Source: Lactobacillus sp. CBA3606 (GTDB taxonomy: Bacteria; Bacillota; Bacilli; Lactobacillales; Lactobacillaceae). Taken from it: a stretch of 64,000 nt of DNA. The translations under genes were made by a program, and so were the position numbers. The notes under the pieces were generated by a model, which did not search any database, was not told the origin of the DNA, and was given only the letters and a program-made list of their open reading frames with translations. Positions 1-8,831 of this stretch are shown piece by piece (the first letter of the stretch is position 1; every line of letters begins with the position of its first letter). Where the stretch lies: the NCBI RefSeq assembly GCF_002970935.1, contig NZ_CP027194.1:2108001-2172000 (forward strand), written 5' to 3'.

Positions 1-684
1 GTGGATACCGTCTTGTACTTTGAAGGGGACTTACACCATACGTACCGGATTTTAAGGGCCGTTAAGAATCGGTTTGGGTCAACGAATGAGCTGGGGATTT
101 TTGAGATGCGGACAGCGGGGTTATTTGAAGTCGCCAATCCTTCTGAAATCTTCTTAGAAGAACGCTTAAAGGATGCGACGGGTTCGGCAATTGTTGTTTC
201 GATGGAAGGGACTCGGCCCATCTTGGTGGAAGTGCAAGCGTTAGTGACACCAACGGTTTTTGGTAATGCCAAGCGGACGGCCAGTGGGTTAGATCATAAT
301 CGTGTTTCGTTGATTATGGCGGTCCTCGAAAAACGAGCGAGTTTGATGTTACAAAATCAAGATGCTTACCTCAAGGCGGCTGGTGGCGTAAAATTAGATG
401 AACCAGCGATTGACTTAGCGATTGCCGTGAGCGTCGCTTCCAGTTATCGCGATCAGCAAACCCGTCCAAGTGATTGTTTTGTGGGTGAAGTGGGGCTAAC
501 TGGGGAAATTCGCCGGGTTAATCGGATTGAACAACGGGTTGGTGAAGCCACCAAGTTAGGGTTCAAACGAATCTTTATTCCGAAGAATAATCTGCAAGGC
601 TGGGATATTCCTAAAGGAATTGATGTGATTGGCGTTGCCACACTAAAAGAAGCGTTACAATTAGCATTACAACAGCCAAATTAA
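1..684 (+). CDS. radA: DNA repair protein RadA/Sms, C-terminal part (5' end outside window)
   Basis: This is the C-terminal half of the RecA-like branch-migration factor RadA (Sms), which acts in recombinational repair and, in naturally transformable Firmicutes, on internalised DNA. The sequence enters the window already in frame. The GTG at position 1 is therefore an internal codon and the true start, zinc finger and Walker A lie upstream. The RadA-specific KNRFG motif is at about residues 22-26 of the visible part. After it comes the Lon-like C-terminal domain, with a glycine-rich '[11 protein letters not shown]' stretch and '[12 protein letters not shown]', both typical of the family. The next gene, yacL, follows after 20 nt, the usual Firmicutes order. 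The assignment is confident; only the truncation limits it. Confidence 0.96.
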   Translation: MDTVLYFEGDLHHTYRILRAVKNRFGSTNELGIFEMRTAGLFEVANPSEIFLEERLKDATGSAIVVSMEGTRPILVEVQALVTPTVFGNAKRTASGLDHNRVSLIMAVLEKRASLMLQNQDAYLKAAGGVKLDEPAIDLAIAVSVASSYRDQQTRPSDCFVGEVGLTGEIRRVNRIEQRVGEATKLGFKRIFIPKNNLQGWDIPKGIDVIGVATLKEALQLALQQPN

Positions 685-704
685 ATAACAAAGGGGCTGA
701 CGCC

Positions 705-1889
705 ATGAAGAAGTTAACGGTACGACTCGTATTCGTGATAGTCGGTGGGACGTTAGGGTTAACTTACCTACCGTTTCTATGGGCCACGATTTGGTCGCAA
801 CCAAATCCATTATTAAATAATCTTTTTACTAATTTTTTGCTCGGGGCACTATTTTTGTGGGTGTTGTCATTATTCTTAGCGAATGCAGCAGTCAAATTAG
901 TGGACCGGGTCGAGAAAAACTTGTCCAAACAAAACCCGATGACCTTATTATTCGGGAGCGTTGGGTTCATTATTGGGTTACTGATCGCGGTTCTGATTTC
1001 GCAATTATTCAATCGTAGTCCATTATTCTTATTGAACACGGTCGTCCCAATAATTTTGATGCTGTTTTTTGGGTACATTGGGGCACGTGTTGGGACCACC
1101 CGAATTGATGAATGGCGGAAGGTCTTTAATTTCAAACGGCGTGAAAAAGAAACGTCACCTGAGATTACGGATGCGCAACCTGATCAAAATTATCATCATT
1201 ATAAAATTTTGGATACCAATATTTTAATTGATGGTCGGATTTATGATTTAGTGAAGACTGGCTTTCTGGAAGGAACGCTATTAGTGCCTAACTTTGTGTT
1301 GTACGAGTTACAATACATCGCGGATTCAGCGGATAGCATCAAACGAGTTCGTGGTCGGCGCGGCTTAGATATTTTGAATAAGCTACAAAGTGACCACATT
1401 ATTCCAGTTGAAATGTATAAGGGTGATTTTGAAGATATCCCTGAAGTTGACACTAAATTAATTCAGTTGGCTAAAAAAGTGAACGGGGTCATTGTGACTA
1501 ATGACTATAATCTCAACAAAGTCATTGAATTTCAAAATGTGCAGGTGCTTAATATCAACCAGCTTGCTAAATCCTTGAAACCACGGGTGATTCCGGGTGA
1601 AGAGATGACGGTCATGGTCGTTAAAAATGGTAGTGAACGGCAACAAGGGGTTGGCTATCTAGATGATGGGACCATGATTGTGGTCGAAGACGGTAAGTTC
1701 TACATCAATGAAAAGGTTGATGTGGTAGTTACGAGTGCCTTACAAACAGACGCTGGGCGGATGATTTTTGCCCGGTTGGCACATGCTAATCGTGGTATTT
1801 CAGCCAAGTCAGATAGTGATAAGGGGCATAGTAAGCCGTCTCATGAACGGTCGACGACTAATCAGCGGCATAAGTCGACGAAATCCTAG
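705..1889 (+). CDS. yacL: YacL-type membrane protein with PIN and TRAM domains
   Basis: This integral membrane protein of 394 aa carries a cytoplasmic PIN nuclease-like domain and a C-terminal TRAM RNA-binding domain. Four hydrophobic segments are visible at about residues 5-27, 40-62, 82-104 and 108-130. The PIN domain starts near residue 165 with 'ILDTNILIDGR', whose Asp (about 169) is the expected first acidic metal ligand; further acidic positions follow at 'TNDYNLN'. The TRAM domain covers about residues 300-360. The tail is polar and rich in Ser and Lys. It follows radA and precedes gltX, as in Bacillus (radA-disA-yacL-...-gltX), but disA is not between radA and yacL here. Biochemical function is unproven in the family; RNase activity is an inference from the fold. 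Confidence 0.9.
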   Translation: MKKLTVRLVFVIVGGTLGLTYLPFLWATIWSQPNPLLNNLFTNFLLGALFLWVLSLFLANAAVKLVDRVEKNLSKQNPMTLLFGSVGFIIGLLIAVLISQLFNRSPLFLLNTVVPIILMLFFGYIGARVGTTRIDEWRKVFNFKRREKETSPEITDAQPDQNYHHYKILDTNILIDGRIYDLVKTGFLEGTLLVPNFVLYELQYIADSADSIKRVRGRRGLDILNKLQSDHIIPVEMYKGDFEDIPEVDTKLIQLAKKVNGVIVTNDYNLNKVIEFQNVQVLNINQLAKSLKPRVIPGEEMTVMVVKNGSERQQGVGYLDDGTMIVVEDGKFYINEKVDVVVTSALQTDAGRMIFARLAHANRGISAKSDSDKGHSKPSHERSTTNQRHKSTKS

Positions 1890-2046
1890 GCAAAACTTTA
1901 TTTTTAAGGATAAACATTGTAAACTAAACTAGTAGTCTGTTTATTGGAACCGTTCGTGGTTACTGATGAGCGCGCTTCGGCAATTTTGCCGGAAAATGAA
2001 TGCAAGTTTAGCATTTATATTGTAATAAAAATATGAAAGAGGCGTT
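1890..2046 (+). promoter_or_regulatory. gltX leader region with candidate structured RNA
   Basis: The yacL-gltX gap holds several inverted repeats. CTAAACT at 1924-1930 pairs perfectly with AGTTTAG at 2005-2011 and closes a domain of about 90 nt. Inside it are AACC/GGTT (1948-1951 with 1958-1961) and CGGCAA/TTGCCG (1978-1983 with 1986-1991). A weak promoter, TTTATT-17 nt-TAAACT, may lie just upstream. The second hairpin has no T-run, so it does not look like a terminator. I do not recognise a known riboswitch class. Confidence 0.4.
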
Positions 2047-2053
2047 AATGACA

Positions 2054-3544
2054 TTGGCAAAGAGCAAGATTCGTGTGCGTTACGCACCAAGTCCAACTGG
2101 CCATTTACACATTGGTAATGCTCGGACAGCGTTATTTAATTATTTATTTGCCCGACATAATAAGGGTAAGTTCATTCTGCGGATTGAAGATACCGATTTG
2201 AAGCGGAATATCGCAGATGGCGAAAAGAGCCAAATGGATAATTTGGCTTGGTTAGGGATTGATTGGGACGAAGGTCCTGATAAGGGCGGCGATTTTGGTC
2301 CTTATCGTCAGTCTGAACGGAAGTCACTTTATGATCCTTTGATTCAACAATTGATTGATGAAGGTAAGGCTTACGAGTCTTACATGACCGAAGATGAACT
2401 ACAAGCACAACGTGAAGCGCAAAAGGCGCGTAAAGAAATGCCACATTACGTGTATGAATTTAAAGGCATGACTGAAGATGAAAAAGCGGCTAAGATTGCA
2501 GCGGCTAAGGCAGCTGGGATTACGCCAGTTATTCGTTTCCACGTCCCTGAAGCACAGACTTATGCTTGGGATGACATGGTTAAAGGTCATGTTTCCTTTG
2601 AATCTAAGACTGTGGGTGGCGATTTCGTCATCAAAAAGCGGGATGGCATGCCAACGTATAACTTTGCCGTGGTAGTTGATGATCATTTGATGCAAATTAG
2701 CCATGTCTTCCGTGGTGATGATCACGTTGCCAATACGCCTAAACAATTAATGATTTATGAAGCCTTTGGGTGGGAAGCGCCTAAGTTTGGTCACATGAGC
2801 TTAATTATCAATACCGAAACGGGTAAGAAGTTAAGCAAACGTGACGAAACAGTGCTCCAATTCATCGAACAATATCGTGAATTAGGTTACTTACCAGAAG
2901 CGATGTTAAACTTCATTATCTTATTAGGGTGGTCACCAGTGGGTGAAAGTGAATTGTTCACCAAGCGTGACTTCATCAAGATGTATGATGAAACTCGCTT
3001 GAGCAAGTCACCAGCCGCCTTTGATGGTAAGAAGCTCGAATGGATTAACAATCAATATGTTAAAAAAGCGCCTGAAAATGAGATTTTTTCAATGTCAATC
3101 CAACAATTGATTAAGGCTGGTCGTTTACCTAAGCGTCCAGATATGAATACGATTGAATGGACCCGGACGTTAGTCTCATTATTTAAGCACCAGATGAGTT
3201 ACACTGGTCAAGTAGTTGAATTATCCGACTTATTCTTTAATGGTCCCGCTGAAATCAATGATGAAGCGAAAGCTGAATTGGCAGTGGAAACGGCACCAAC
3301 GGTTTTAAAAGAATTCCGGCAACGGATTGAAACGATTGATGTCTTTGAAGCTACTGAAATTCAAAAGACCATCAAGTCGATTCAAAAAGACACCAAGATT
3401 AAAGGTCGTCAATTATACATGCCAATCCGGATTGCAGTTAGTCATGAAATGCACGGTCCTGAATTACCAGAAACGATTGAATTATTAGGTCGTGAAACCA
3501 CAATGAAGCATTTAGATGCAATGATTGCAACTTTAGCAAAATAA
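2054..3544 (+). CDS. gltX: Glutamyl-tRNA synthetase
   Basis: GltX charges tRNA-Glu with glutamate, and in organisms without GlnRS usually also tRNA-Gln for later amidation. The class I HIGH motif appears as 'HLHIGNART' near the N-terminus and the KMSKS motif as 'KKLSKRDE' near residue 260. The anticodon-binding helical domain fills the C-terminal third. I chose the TTG at 2054 because the protein then begins '[16 protein letters not shown]', the usual family N-terminus, and has 496 aa. The Shine-Dalgarno AAAGAGG at 2036-2042 lies 11 nt upstream. An in-frame ATG at 2048 (5 nt from the same Shine-Dalgarno) is an alternative; an ATG at 2033 lacks one. A structured leader precedes the gene. Confidence 0.96.
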   Translation: MAKSKIRVRYAPSPTGHLHIGNARTALFNYLFARHNKGKFILRIEDTDLKRNIADGEKSQMDNLAWLGIDWDEGPDKGGDFGPYRQSERKSLYDPLIQQLIDEGKAYESYMTEDELQAQREAQKARKEMPHYVYEFKGMTEDEKAAKIAAAKAAGITPVIRFHVPEAQTYAWDDMVKGHVSFESKTVGGDFVIKKRDGMPTYNFAVVVDDHLMQISHVFRGDDHVANTPKQLMIYEAFGWEAPKFGHMSLIINTETGKKLSKRDETVLQFIEQYRELGYLPEAMLNFIILLGWSPVGESELFTKRDFIKMYDETRLSKSPAAFDGKKLEWINNQYVKKAPENEIFSMSIQQLIKAGRLPKRPDMNTIEWTRTLVSLFKHQMSYTGQVVELSDLFFNGPAEINDEAKAELAVETAPTVLKEFRQRIETIDVFEATEIQKTIKSIQKDTKIKGRQLYMPIRIAVSHEMHGPELPETIELLGRETTMKHLDAMIATLAK

Positions 3545-3550
3545 CTGTTT

Positions 3551-3762
3551 GATAATAAGAGCAACCTTGCGAAGTCCTCAGAGAGCGACGGTAACTGTGA
3601 AGTCGTGATGCCGCAAGTTGCAGTGCGATTATCAGCTGAACAGGCGGGTGGCCGTTATCCCAGTAATGAGACCGGTCCGCCGGTGAAGCAAGAGTGGAAA
3701 CACGCGTCAAGCGTCTTTTGTATCAGAGGAAGTTATTCCTTTGATATTAAAGGCGCTTTTTT
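3551..3762 (+). promoter_or_regulatory. T-box riboswitch, cysteine specific
   Basis: The 307-nt gltX-cysS gap is mostly a T-box leader. Stem I closes with GATAAT (3551-3556) and ATTATC (3628-3633); above it GCAA/TTGC and CTTGCG/CGCAAG pair. The specifier loop on the 3' side shows the codon TGC at 3624-3626, which is Cys. The T-box sequence AGAGTGGAAACACGCG is at 3691-3706. Its TGGA (3695-3698) would pair with the UCCA end of tRNA-Cys, whose discriminator base is U. The terminator hairpin at 3710-3756, with a T6 tract (3757-3762), competes with the antiterminator. Specifier, discriminator and downstream gene all agree on cysteine. Confidence 0.9.
3710..3762 (+). terminator. T-box-controlled intrinsic terminator before cysS
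   Basis: AGCGTCTTTT...AGG pairs with CCT...AAAGGCGCT around the 8-nt loop AAGTTATT, followed by TTTTTT. The 5' arm begins directly after the T-box sequence, as expected for terminator/antiterminator exclusion. Confidence 0.85.
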
Positions 3763-3851
3763 GGCACCGGGCCGCAAGTAGGCCGGTGGCATGTTAAACT
3801 AAAGCAATCTAAAAATGAAAATTATGATGAGTTGAGAGGAGCTGGTCAGCA

Positions 3852-5264
3852 ATGTTATCAGTATTTAATACCCTAACCCGGCAAAAGGAACCCTTTAAGT
3901 CAATTACCCCGGGTGTCGTTAAAATGTATGTCTGTGGTCCGACCGTTTATAACTATATTCATATTGGCAATGCCCGCTCGGCAATTGCTTTTGATACGAT
4001 TCGGCGGTATTTAGAATATAGTGGCTATCAGGTTGATTATGTTTCCAACTTTACCGATGTCGATGACAAGATGATCAAGCGCGCGGCCCAAGATCAGACC
4101 ACGGTGCCAGCGATTGCTGATCGGTTTATTAAAGCATTTATGGCGGATGCCAAAGCAGTCAATATTGAACCGGCGACGGCCCATCCCCGGGCTTCAGAAA
4201 ACATTCCTGAAATTATTGCCTTTATTGAAGCTTTGATTGCCAAAGATTATGCTTATGAATCAGCTGGCGATGTCTATTATCGGACGCGACGGTTTAAAAA
4301 CTATGGTCAGCTTTCTGATCAGCGAATTGATGATTTGGAAGTTGGCGCTAGTCAGCATACCGCTGATGAAGAAACGAATCGCAAAGCTGATCCAATTGAC
4401 TTCGCACTCTGGAAAAGTGCGAAACCAGGTGAGATTTCATGGTCATCGCCGTGGGGTGCCGGTCGTCCAGGCTGGCATATTGAATGTTCAGTGATGGCGA
4501 CGAAGTATTTAGGAGCGACGATTGATATTCATGGTGGCGGTCAAGATTTGGAATTTCCACATCATGAAAATGAAATCGCCCAGAGTGAGGCGAAGACTGG
4601 CCAAAAATTTGCTAACTATTGGTTACACAACGGGTTCGTCACGGTTGGTGATGACAATGAAAAGATGAGCAAATCTTTAGGTAATTTTGTGACGGTTCAT
4701 GATATTATTAAACAGGTTGATCCGCAAACACTACGGTTCTTTATGGCAACGACCCAATACCGGCGGCCGATTCAGTATAGCCAGAAGAATTTAGCCGAAG
4801 CGGCAAATAATTTAAGTAAGTTACAAAATGCTTTTACCAACTTAACTTACCGGTTAAAAGATGCGGCGGCTGGTACCGATGCAACGGTGACCGCCCAACT
4901 AGCGACGTTAACGGCTCATTTTGTGACGGCGATGGACGATGATTTCAATGTGCAAAATGGGATTGCTGCGGTTTATGAATTAGCTAAGTTAGCGAATATC
5001 TATGCGGCTAAACCAGTCGTTCAAGTGGCAACGTTAAAAGCTTTGATTGCCCAATTAACTCAGTTGGTGCAAGTCTTTGGGGTTAACTTGAAGACTGAAA
5101 CGACCACTTTAGCCGACGCTGATATCCAAGCGCTGATTGCGGCACGTGAGGCAGCTCGGCAAGCGAAAGACTTTGCCAAAGCGGATCAAATTCGTGATGA
5201 GTTAAAGGCCCAAGGGATCGTTTTAGAAGACACCCCCCAAGGGGTCCGGTTCAGAAAGGATTAA
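3852..5264 (+). CDS. cysS: Cysteinyl-tRNA synthetase
   Basis: CysS attaches cysteine to tRNA-Cys. It has 470 aa, normal for the family. The first signature, '[16 protein letters not shown]', begins at Cys28, which is a zinc ligand; further ligands are expected in 'WHIECSVMA' and 'HHENE'. The KMSKS loop is 'KMSKSLGNF' near residues 271-279. The DALR and anticodon-binding regions fill the C-terminus. The start ATG has GAGAGGAG upstream at a good distance. The gene sits behind a Cys-specific T-box, so uncharged tRNA-Cys should raise its expression, probably together with mrnC and rlmB, which follow at 1 nt and by overlap. There is no cysE between gltX and cysS, unlike in Bacillus. Confidence 0.97.
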   Translation: MLSVFNTLTRQKEPFKSITPGVVKMYVCGPTVYNYIHIGNARSAIAFDTIRRYLEYSGYQVDYVSNFTDVDDKMIKRAAQDQTTVPAIADRFIKAFMADAKAVNIEPATAHPRASENIPEIIAFIEALIAKDYAYESAGDVYYRTRRFKNYGQLSDQRIDDLEVGASQHTADEETNRKADPIDFALWKSAKPGEISWSSPWGAGRPGWHIECSVMATKYLGATIDIHGGGQDLEFPHHENEIAQSEAKTGQKFANYWLHNGFVTVGDDNEKMSKSLGNFVTVHDIIKQVDPQTLRFFMATTQYRRPIQYSQKNLAEAANNLSKLQNAFTNLTYRLKDAAAGTDATVTAQLATLTAHFVTAMDDDFNVQNGIAAVYELAKLANIYAAKPVVQVATLKALIAQLTQLVQVFGVNLKTETTTLADADIQALIAAREAARQAKDFAKADQIRDELKAQGIVLEDTPQGVRFRKD

Positions 5265-5265
5265 T

Positions 5266-5676
5266 ATGACAGTTGATTATCAACAATTAAATGGGATTGC
5301 CTTAGCCTATCTCGGTGATGCAGTTTATGAACCGTTTATTCGGCAACATTTAATTGAAATTGGGTATACTAAGCCCACGAAATTACATCACCATGCGACG
5401 CATTATGTGTCGGCTAAAGCGCAAGCAGCACTGATTAAACGGATGCAGGCTGAGGCGATTTTAACGGCAACCGAAACGGATGTTTTCAAACGTGGGCGGA
5501 ATGCTAAAAGTCATACGTCGGCAAAACATACCGATGTGTTAACGTATCGAATTTCAACCGGCTTTGAAGCGATTTTTGGTTACTTACAGCTAACGGCGCA
5601 ACCGGAACGAATTGCCACGTTAGCGAATTGGTGTATCACCCAAGTCGATGAAGGGAGGCTTTCAAATGTCAATTAA
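5266..5676 (+). CDS. mrnC: Mini-ribonuclease III (MrnC)
   Basis: This 136-aa protein is a stand-alone RNase III catalytic domain without the double-stranded RNA-binding domain. In Bacillus the homologue matures the ends of 23S rRNA. The family signature '[11 protein letters not shown]' is at residues 12-22, with D18 and E22 as the expected metal-binding acids; the later 'GRNAKS' and '[13 protein letters not shown]' motifs are also typical (RNase III-like 'EALIG' region). It begins 1 nt after cysS and overlaps the next gene by 11 nt, so translational coupling is likely. Confidence 0.93.
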   Translation: MTVDYQQLNGIALAYLGDAVYEPFIRQHLIEIGYTKPTKLHHHATHYVSAKAQAALIKRMQAEAILTATETDVFKRGRNAKSHTSAKHTDVLTYRISTGFEAIFGYLQLTAQPERIATLANWCITQVDEGRLSNVN

Positions 5677-6445
5677 TAATGAACAACCTACTAATGATCA
5701 AGAACCAGCTGATTTTGTGATTGGCCGTCATCCAGCGATGGCTGCCATTAAGAGTGAACAACAAATCAATAAAGTCTTTATTCAAAGTGGTCTACAAGCT
5801 GATGTTTTAAATGATATTGCTAAGATTGCTAAGAAACGTCATCTGATTGTCCAATATGTGCCGAAGCAAAAGTTAGATCGGTTAACCGATAACGCGAACC
5901 ATCAAGGGGTTGCAGTTGGCGTGGCCGCTTTTGAATACGCGACCATCGATGACTTATTTGCGGTGGCAAAGGCGAAGCAAGAACCACCATTTTTCTTAAT
6001 TTTGGATAATATTGAAGATCCCCATAATCTTGGTTCCATCATGCGGACTGCAGATGCAGCGGGGGCCCACGGCATTATCATTCCTAAGCGGCGAGCAGTG
6101 GGCTTAACAAGTACGGTCGCTAAGACGTCAACGGGCGCCATCGAACACGTCAAGGTTGCCCGGGTCACGAACCTTGTTCAAACGGTTAAAGAATTGCAGA
6201 CGGCTGGCCTTTGGATTTTTGGGACCGCAATGGATGGCACCGATTATCGGCGTTGGGATGCTAGCGGTGCAGTTGGCCTGATTATTGGCAATGAAGGTAA
6301 GGGGATTTCACCGTTGCTACAAAAGACCGCGGATGAGATGCTCACGATTCCGATGATTGGCCATGTTCAGAGTCTAAATGCCAGTGTCGCAGCTAGTTTA
6401 TTGATTTATCAAGGTTACACGTCGCGCCATCCGTTAGGAAATTAA
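5666..6445 (+). CDS. rlmB: 23S rRNA 2'-O-methyltransferase RlmB (TrmH family)
   Basis: This SPOUT-class methyltransferase is predicted to methylate a guanosine ribose in 23S rRNA. An N-terminal substrate-binding domain ('[13 protein letters not shown]', about residues 16-90) is followed by the knotted SPOUT domain with '[21 protein letters not shown]', '[10 protein letters not shown]' and '[16 protein letters not shown]'. These are the three conserved TrmH motifs. I start at ATG 5666, which follows AAGGGAGG at 5651-5658 at a good distance. An upstream in-frame ATG at 5648 lies before that Shine-Dalgarno. The start lies inside the end of mrnC. Confidence 0.95.
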   Translation: MSINNEQPTNDQEPADFVIGRHPAMAAIKSEQQINKVFIQSGLQADVLNDIAKIAKKRHLIVQYVPKQKLDRLTDNANHQGVAVGVAAFEYATIDDLFAVAKAKQEPPFFLILDNIEDPHNLGSIMRTADAAGAHGIIIPKRRAVGLTSTVAKTSTGAIEHVKVARVTNLVQTVKELQTAGLWIFGTAMDGTDYRRWDASGAVGLIIGNEGKGISPLLQKTADEMLTIPMIGHVQSLNASVAASLLIYQGYTSRHPLGN

Positions 6446-6447
6446 TA

Positions 6448-6990
6448 ATGAAACAACAATTATTAATTGTGGATGCATATAATATGATTGGTAATTGGCC
6501 AGAATTGAATCGGCTGAAACAAAGCGATCGATTACCAGATGCGCGTGATGAGCTGTTGAACGTTTTGACCGAATATAAAAAAATCACTGGCTTAAATATT
6601 AGTGTTATTTTTGATGCGATGTATGTGCCGGGTAATTCAAAACGTTACCGGCAAGCTGATTTGGAAATTGTCTGGACGAGTAAAAATCAAACGGCTGATA
6701 GTTACATTGAAAAGTATGCCGCTGACCAACAATCACGGGTGATGCAAGTGACGGTTGCCACTAGTGATCAAGCGGAACAATGGGTTATTTTTTCAGAAGG
6801 GGCCTTGCGAATTCCGGCACTAGAATTGCGGAAACGCGTCCATGAAGCTTTGAAAGAAGTTCGGCATACTGCCGTGCGTAGTCAGGACTTAGGTTCAGTG
6901 CGAAAATCACCTTGGGATGCGCAACAATTGTCGGCTTTAGATCAATATCGGCAACAGTTAGAACGGGAACATTCGAAGCATCATCATTAG
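6448..6990 (+). CDS. rae1: NYN-domain ribonuclease, Rae1/YacP family
   Basis: This 180-aa NYN/PIN-like protein belongs to the YacP family. The Bacillus member Rae1 is a ribosome-associated endoribonuclease that cuts mRNA during translation. The signature 'LLIVDAYNMIGNWPEL' is at residues 5-20 with the catalytic Asp at 9. Further acidic residues follow at 'VIFDAMYVPG' and 'TSDQAEQ', as in the family. The last 15 residues are charged and end in a run of histidines. It starts 2 nt after rlmB, in the conserved cysS-mrnC-rlmB-rae1-sigH order. Confidence 0.92.
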   Translation: MKQQLLIVDAYNMIGNWPELNRLKQSDRLPDARDELLNVLTEYKKITGLNISVIFDAMYVPGNSKRYRQADLEIVWTSKNQTADSYIEKYAADQQSRVMQVTVATSDQAEQWVIFSEGALRIPALELRKRVHEALKEVRHTAVRSQDLGSVRKSPWDAQQLSALDQYRQQLEREHSKHHH

Positions 6991-7098
6991 TCAATTTATT
7001 GCTGACAAAATTGTATTCTAATATGGCTCAATAATAAGTTGAAATTTAATTAATTGTTTAACTAGTTTTTAGTATAAATCAAAAACGTATGTTCGCTT

Positions 7099-7127
7099 GT
7101 GTCGTGTTAAAGCCCCGTGTATATTCA
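7099..7127 (+). promoter_or_regulatory. Candidate promoter of sigH
   Basis: TTGTGT (-35) and TATATT (-10) are separated by 17 nt, ending about 55 nt before the sigH start. The match is moderate. No terminator is evident after rae1, so readthrough is also possible. Confidence 0.4.
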
Positions 7128-7181
7128 GTTTGCAGACACTGGACGATGCGGCTTCTGTAATTCAGAAACGGGGAATACGAT

Positions 7182-7739
7182 TTGAACGAACAGCAATTAA
7201 TTGCGTTAGCAGCACAAGGAGACAATCAAAGTATTATTGATTTAGCTGAACAATATTTGCCGGTAGTTTTAAAGTTGCGCCGCCAGTACTTTATCCGAAA
7301 TTATGATGAGGATGATTGGTTACAAGAGGCCCGAATTGCGATTCATCGAGCCGCTAGTGAGTACGATCAACGGCATGCGTGTAGTTTTGGCGCTTTTTAC
7401 CGGTTGTTATTGAATAACCAAGTCATTGATTTGATTCGGCGTTCGCAGGCCAAAAAACGGCATCCTGAACATGATATCTTATCTTTAGATATGGGAATGG
7501 ACGATGGTAATGATGCCTTATTAGTAACCAATCTCATGGCAGTTGATATTGTGCACGTGCGCAATATCGTGGCTGAATTTGCGAAAGAATGTTCTAGCTT
7601 TGAAGGCCAAGTCTTTACCGCCTTACTAGCTGGCTATTCACCGCAATACATCGCCCGTGATTTAGATGTCGGTTTAGCACCGGTCACTAATGCGGCTGAT
7701 CGTTGTCGCCGTAAGCTTCGTCAGCAATTAGCAAGCTAG
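7182..7739 (+). CDS. sigH: Sigma-70 family factor, SigH/ComX-like
   Basis: This 185-aa sigma factor resembles SigH of Bacillus and ComX of streptococci. Region 2 is visible at about residues 20-90 ('DEDDWLQEARIAIHRAASEYD', then 'NNQVIDLIRRSQAKKRHP'). A region 4 helix-turn-helix lies at about residues 140-182. The position after rae1 and before rpmG-secE-nusG matches sigH in Bacillus. Start is TTG at 7182 with a GGGG Shine-Dalgarno at 7170-7173. In lactobacilli the homologue is thought to drive competence-related genes; comFA, comFC and a DNA-entry-type nuclease lie elsewhere in the window. Target genes cannot be read from the sequence. Confidence 0.88.
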   Translation: MNEQQLIALAAQGDNQSIIDLAEQYLPVVLKLRRQYFIRNYDEDDWLQEARIAIHRAASEYDQRHACSFGAFYRLLLNNQVIDLIRRSQAKKRHPEHDILSLDMGMDDGNDALLVTNLMAVDIVHVRNIVAEFAKECSSFEGQVFTALLAGYSPQYIARDLDVGLAPVTNAADRCRRKLRQQLAS

Positions 7740-7746
7740 CATTAAA

Positions 7747-7775
7747 TTGACATTCGAAAAATTCCATGATACTGT
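7747..7775 (+). promoter_or_regulatory. Promoter of rpmG-secE
   Basis: TTGACA at 7747-7752 and TACTGT at 7770-7775 are separated by 17 nt, shortly before the rpmG Shine-Dalgarno. The -35 is a perfect consensus match. Confidence 0.65.
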
Positions 7776-7804
7776 TAGACCTGATAATTATGGAGGTAGT
7801 ATCG

Positions 7805-7954
7805 ATGGCACATAAGAAAATTGCACTGGCATGTACGGTTTGTGGTTCGCGAAACTATACGATTGATGCCAATCCTAATCGAACTAACCGCTTAGAAGTT
7901 AAGAAATTTTGTAAGTTCTGTGGACAACATACACTTCATCGTGAAACGCGGTAG
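7805..7954 (+). CDS. rpmG: 50S ribosomal protein L33
   Basis: This small protein of 49 aa has a zinc ribbon of two CxxC pairs ('CTVCGSRNY' and '[10 protein letters not shown]'), so it is the zinc-binding (C+) L33 form. I start at ATG 7805, after the Shine-Dalgarno TGGAGG, rather than at the upstream in-frame ATG at 7766, which overlaps the promoter. secE follows after 11 nt, as in many Firmicutes. Confidence 0.96.
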   Translation: MAHKKIALACTVCGSRNYTIDANPNRTNRLEVKKFCKFCGQHTLHRETR

Positions 7955-7965
7955 GGGGACTAACT

Positions 7966-8151
7966 ATGCGATTATTTAAGTTTTTTGGATTGGTCGGACA
8001 CGAAATGAAAAAGGTCACTTGGCCAACTTGGCGAGAAAATCGGCGTGATTCATGGACGGTTATCTCAACCTCATTGTTCTTCGTGGCGTTTTTCGCGTTA
8101 TTCGATTGGGTCATCCAATTGCTTTTAAACATGTTAACGGCTTTGCATTAA
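7966..8151 (+). CDS. secE: Preprotein translocase subunit SecE
   Basis: This is the short, single-span Gram-positive SecE of 61 aa, part of SecYEG. The amphipathic cytoplasmic helix carries the conserved 'MKKVTWPTWRENRRD' motif at about residues 10-24. One membrane segment, about residues 29-56, follows. It sits directly after rpmG and before nusG, the canonical order. Its SecYEG partner ATPase secA lies at 53.7 kb in this window. Confidence 0.95.
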   Translation: MRLFKFFGLVGHEMKKVTWPTWRENRRDSWTVISTSLFFVAFFALFDWVIQLLLNMLTALH

Positions 8152-8174
8152 TGGCCTTTTAGCAATAAATTTGT

Positions 8175-8222
8175 TATAATATGGTTATTGAAAGAAAAAC
8201 TTCGTCTTGGCGAAGTTTTTTT
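8175..8222 (+). promoter_or_regulatory. Extended -10 promoter followed at once by a terminator hairpin (nusG leader)
   Basis: TGTTATAAT gives an extended -10 (TATAAT 8175-8180). Transcription would start near 8187. A perfect 10-bp hairpin follows at 8195-8220 (AAAAACTTCG, loop TCTTGG, CGAAGTTTTT) and runs into a T-rich tract. This is either the rpmG-secE terminator with an overlapping promoter, or an attenuator for nusG. Confidence 0.6.
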
Positions 8223-8226
8223 GTTT
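8195..8226 (+). terminator. Intrinsic terminator or attenuator between secE and nusG
   Basis: A 10-bp perfect stem with a 6-nt loop and T-rich 3' tract lies 33 nt before the nusG start. See the promoter entry for the two readings. Confidence 0.75.
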
Positions 8227-8258
8227 TACTTAAAAGACATTCTTAAAGGAGTTTAATC

Positions 8259-8807
8259 ATGGTCGAATCTGTTGAAAAGAAATGGTATGTGCTACATACT
8301 TATGCTGGTTATGAAAACAAAGTTAGTTCTAACTTGGAATCACGGGTCCAATCAATGGGCATGGAAGATAATATTTTCCGAGTGGTCGTGCCAGAAGAAG
8401 AATCTCATGAAGTTAAAAATGGGAAAGATAAAGTTGAAATGAAAAAGGTCTTCCCCGGTTATGTCTTAGTTGAAATGGTCATGACTGACCAAGCTTGGTA
8501 CATTGTCCGGAATACGCCAGGGGTTACTGGATTCTTGGGGTCACATGGTCAAGGGAGTAAGCCAACGCCATTGTTACCAGAAGAAGCAGAAGATATTTTA
8601 CATCAATTAGGTATGAGTGCGCGGCATACAGAACTTAACGTTGAAGTTGGCGAACAAGTGACCATCATTGATGGGGCCTTTTCAGGTTTGGCTGGTGAAA
8701 TCACCGAAATTGATACTGAAAAGTTGAAATTAAAAGTCAATATCAACATGTTTGGCCGTGAAACGAGTACAGAACTTGATTTCGACCAAGTTGATCAAAT
8801 TCAATAA
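8259..8807 (+). CDS. nusG: Transcription termination/antitermination factor NusG
   Basis: NusG binds RNA polymerase and adjusts pausing and termination; it links transcription with translation. At 182 aa it has the normal two domains: NGN at about residues 8-115 ('KKWYVLHTYAGYENKV' start, 'VFPGYVLVEM' core) and a KOW domain at about residues 128-180 ('GEQVTIIDGAFSGLAGEI'). The start ATG has AAAGGAG 8 nt upstream. A terminator hairpin lies in its 5' leader, which could make its expression depend on readthrough. Confidence 0.97.
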   Translation: MVESVEKKWYVLHTYAGYENKVSSNLESRVQSMGMEDNIFRVVVPEEESHEVKNGKDKVEMKKVFPGYVLVEMVMTDQAWYIVRNTPGVTGFLGSHGQGSKPTPLLPEEAEDILHQLGMSARHTELNVEVGEQVTIIDGAFSGLAGEITEIDTEKLKLKVNINMFGRETSTELDFDQVDQIQ

Positions 8808-8831
8808 TTTTAAATAAGCTGGTGGGCAAGC

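Noticed and set aside
1963-1995. CTGATGA followed by a hairpin and GAAA before gltX, similar to a hammerhead ribozyme core
   Set aside because: Eight extra bases separate CTGATGA from the helix, and no matching stem I and III with a cleavage triplet are present.
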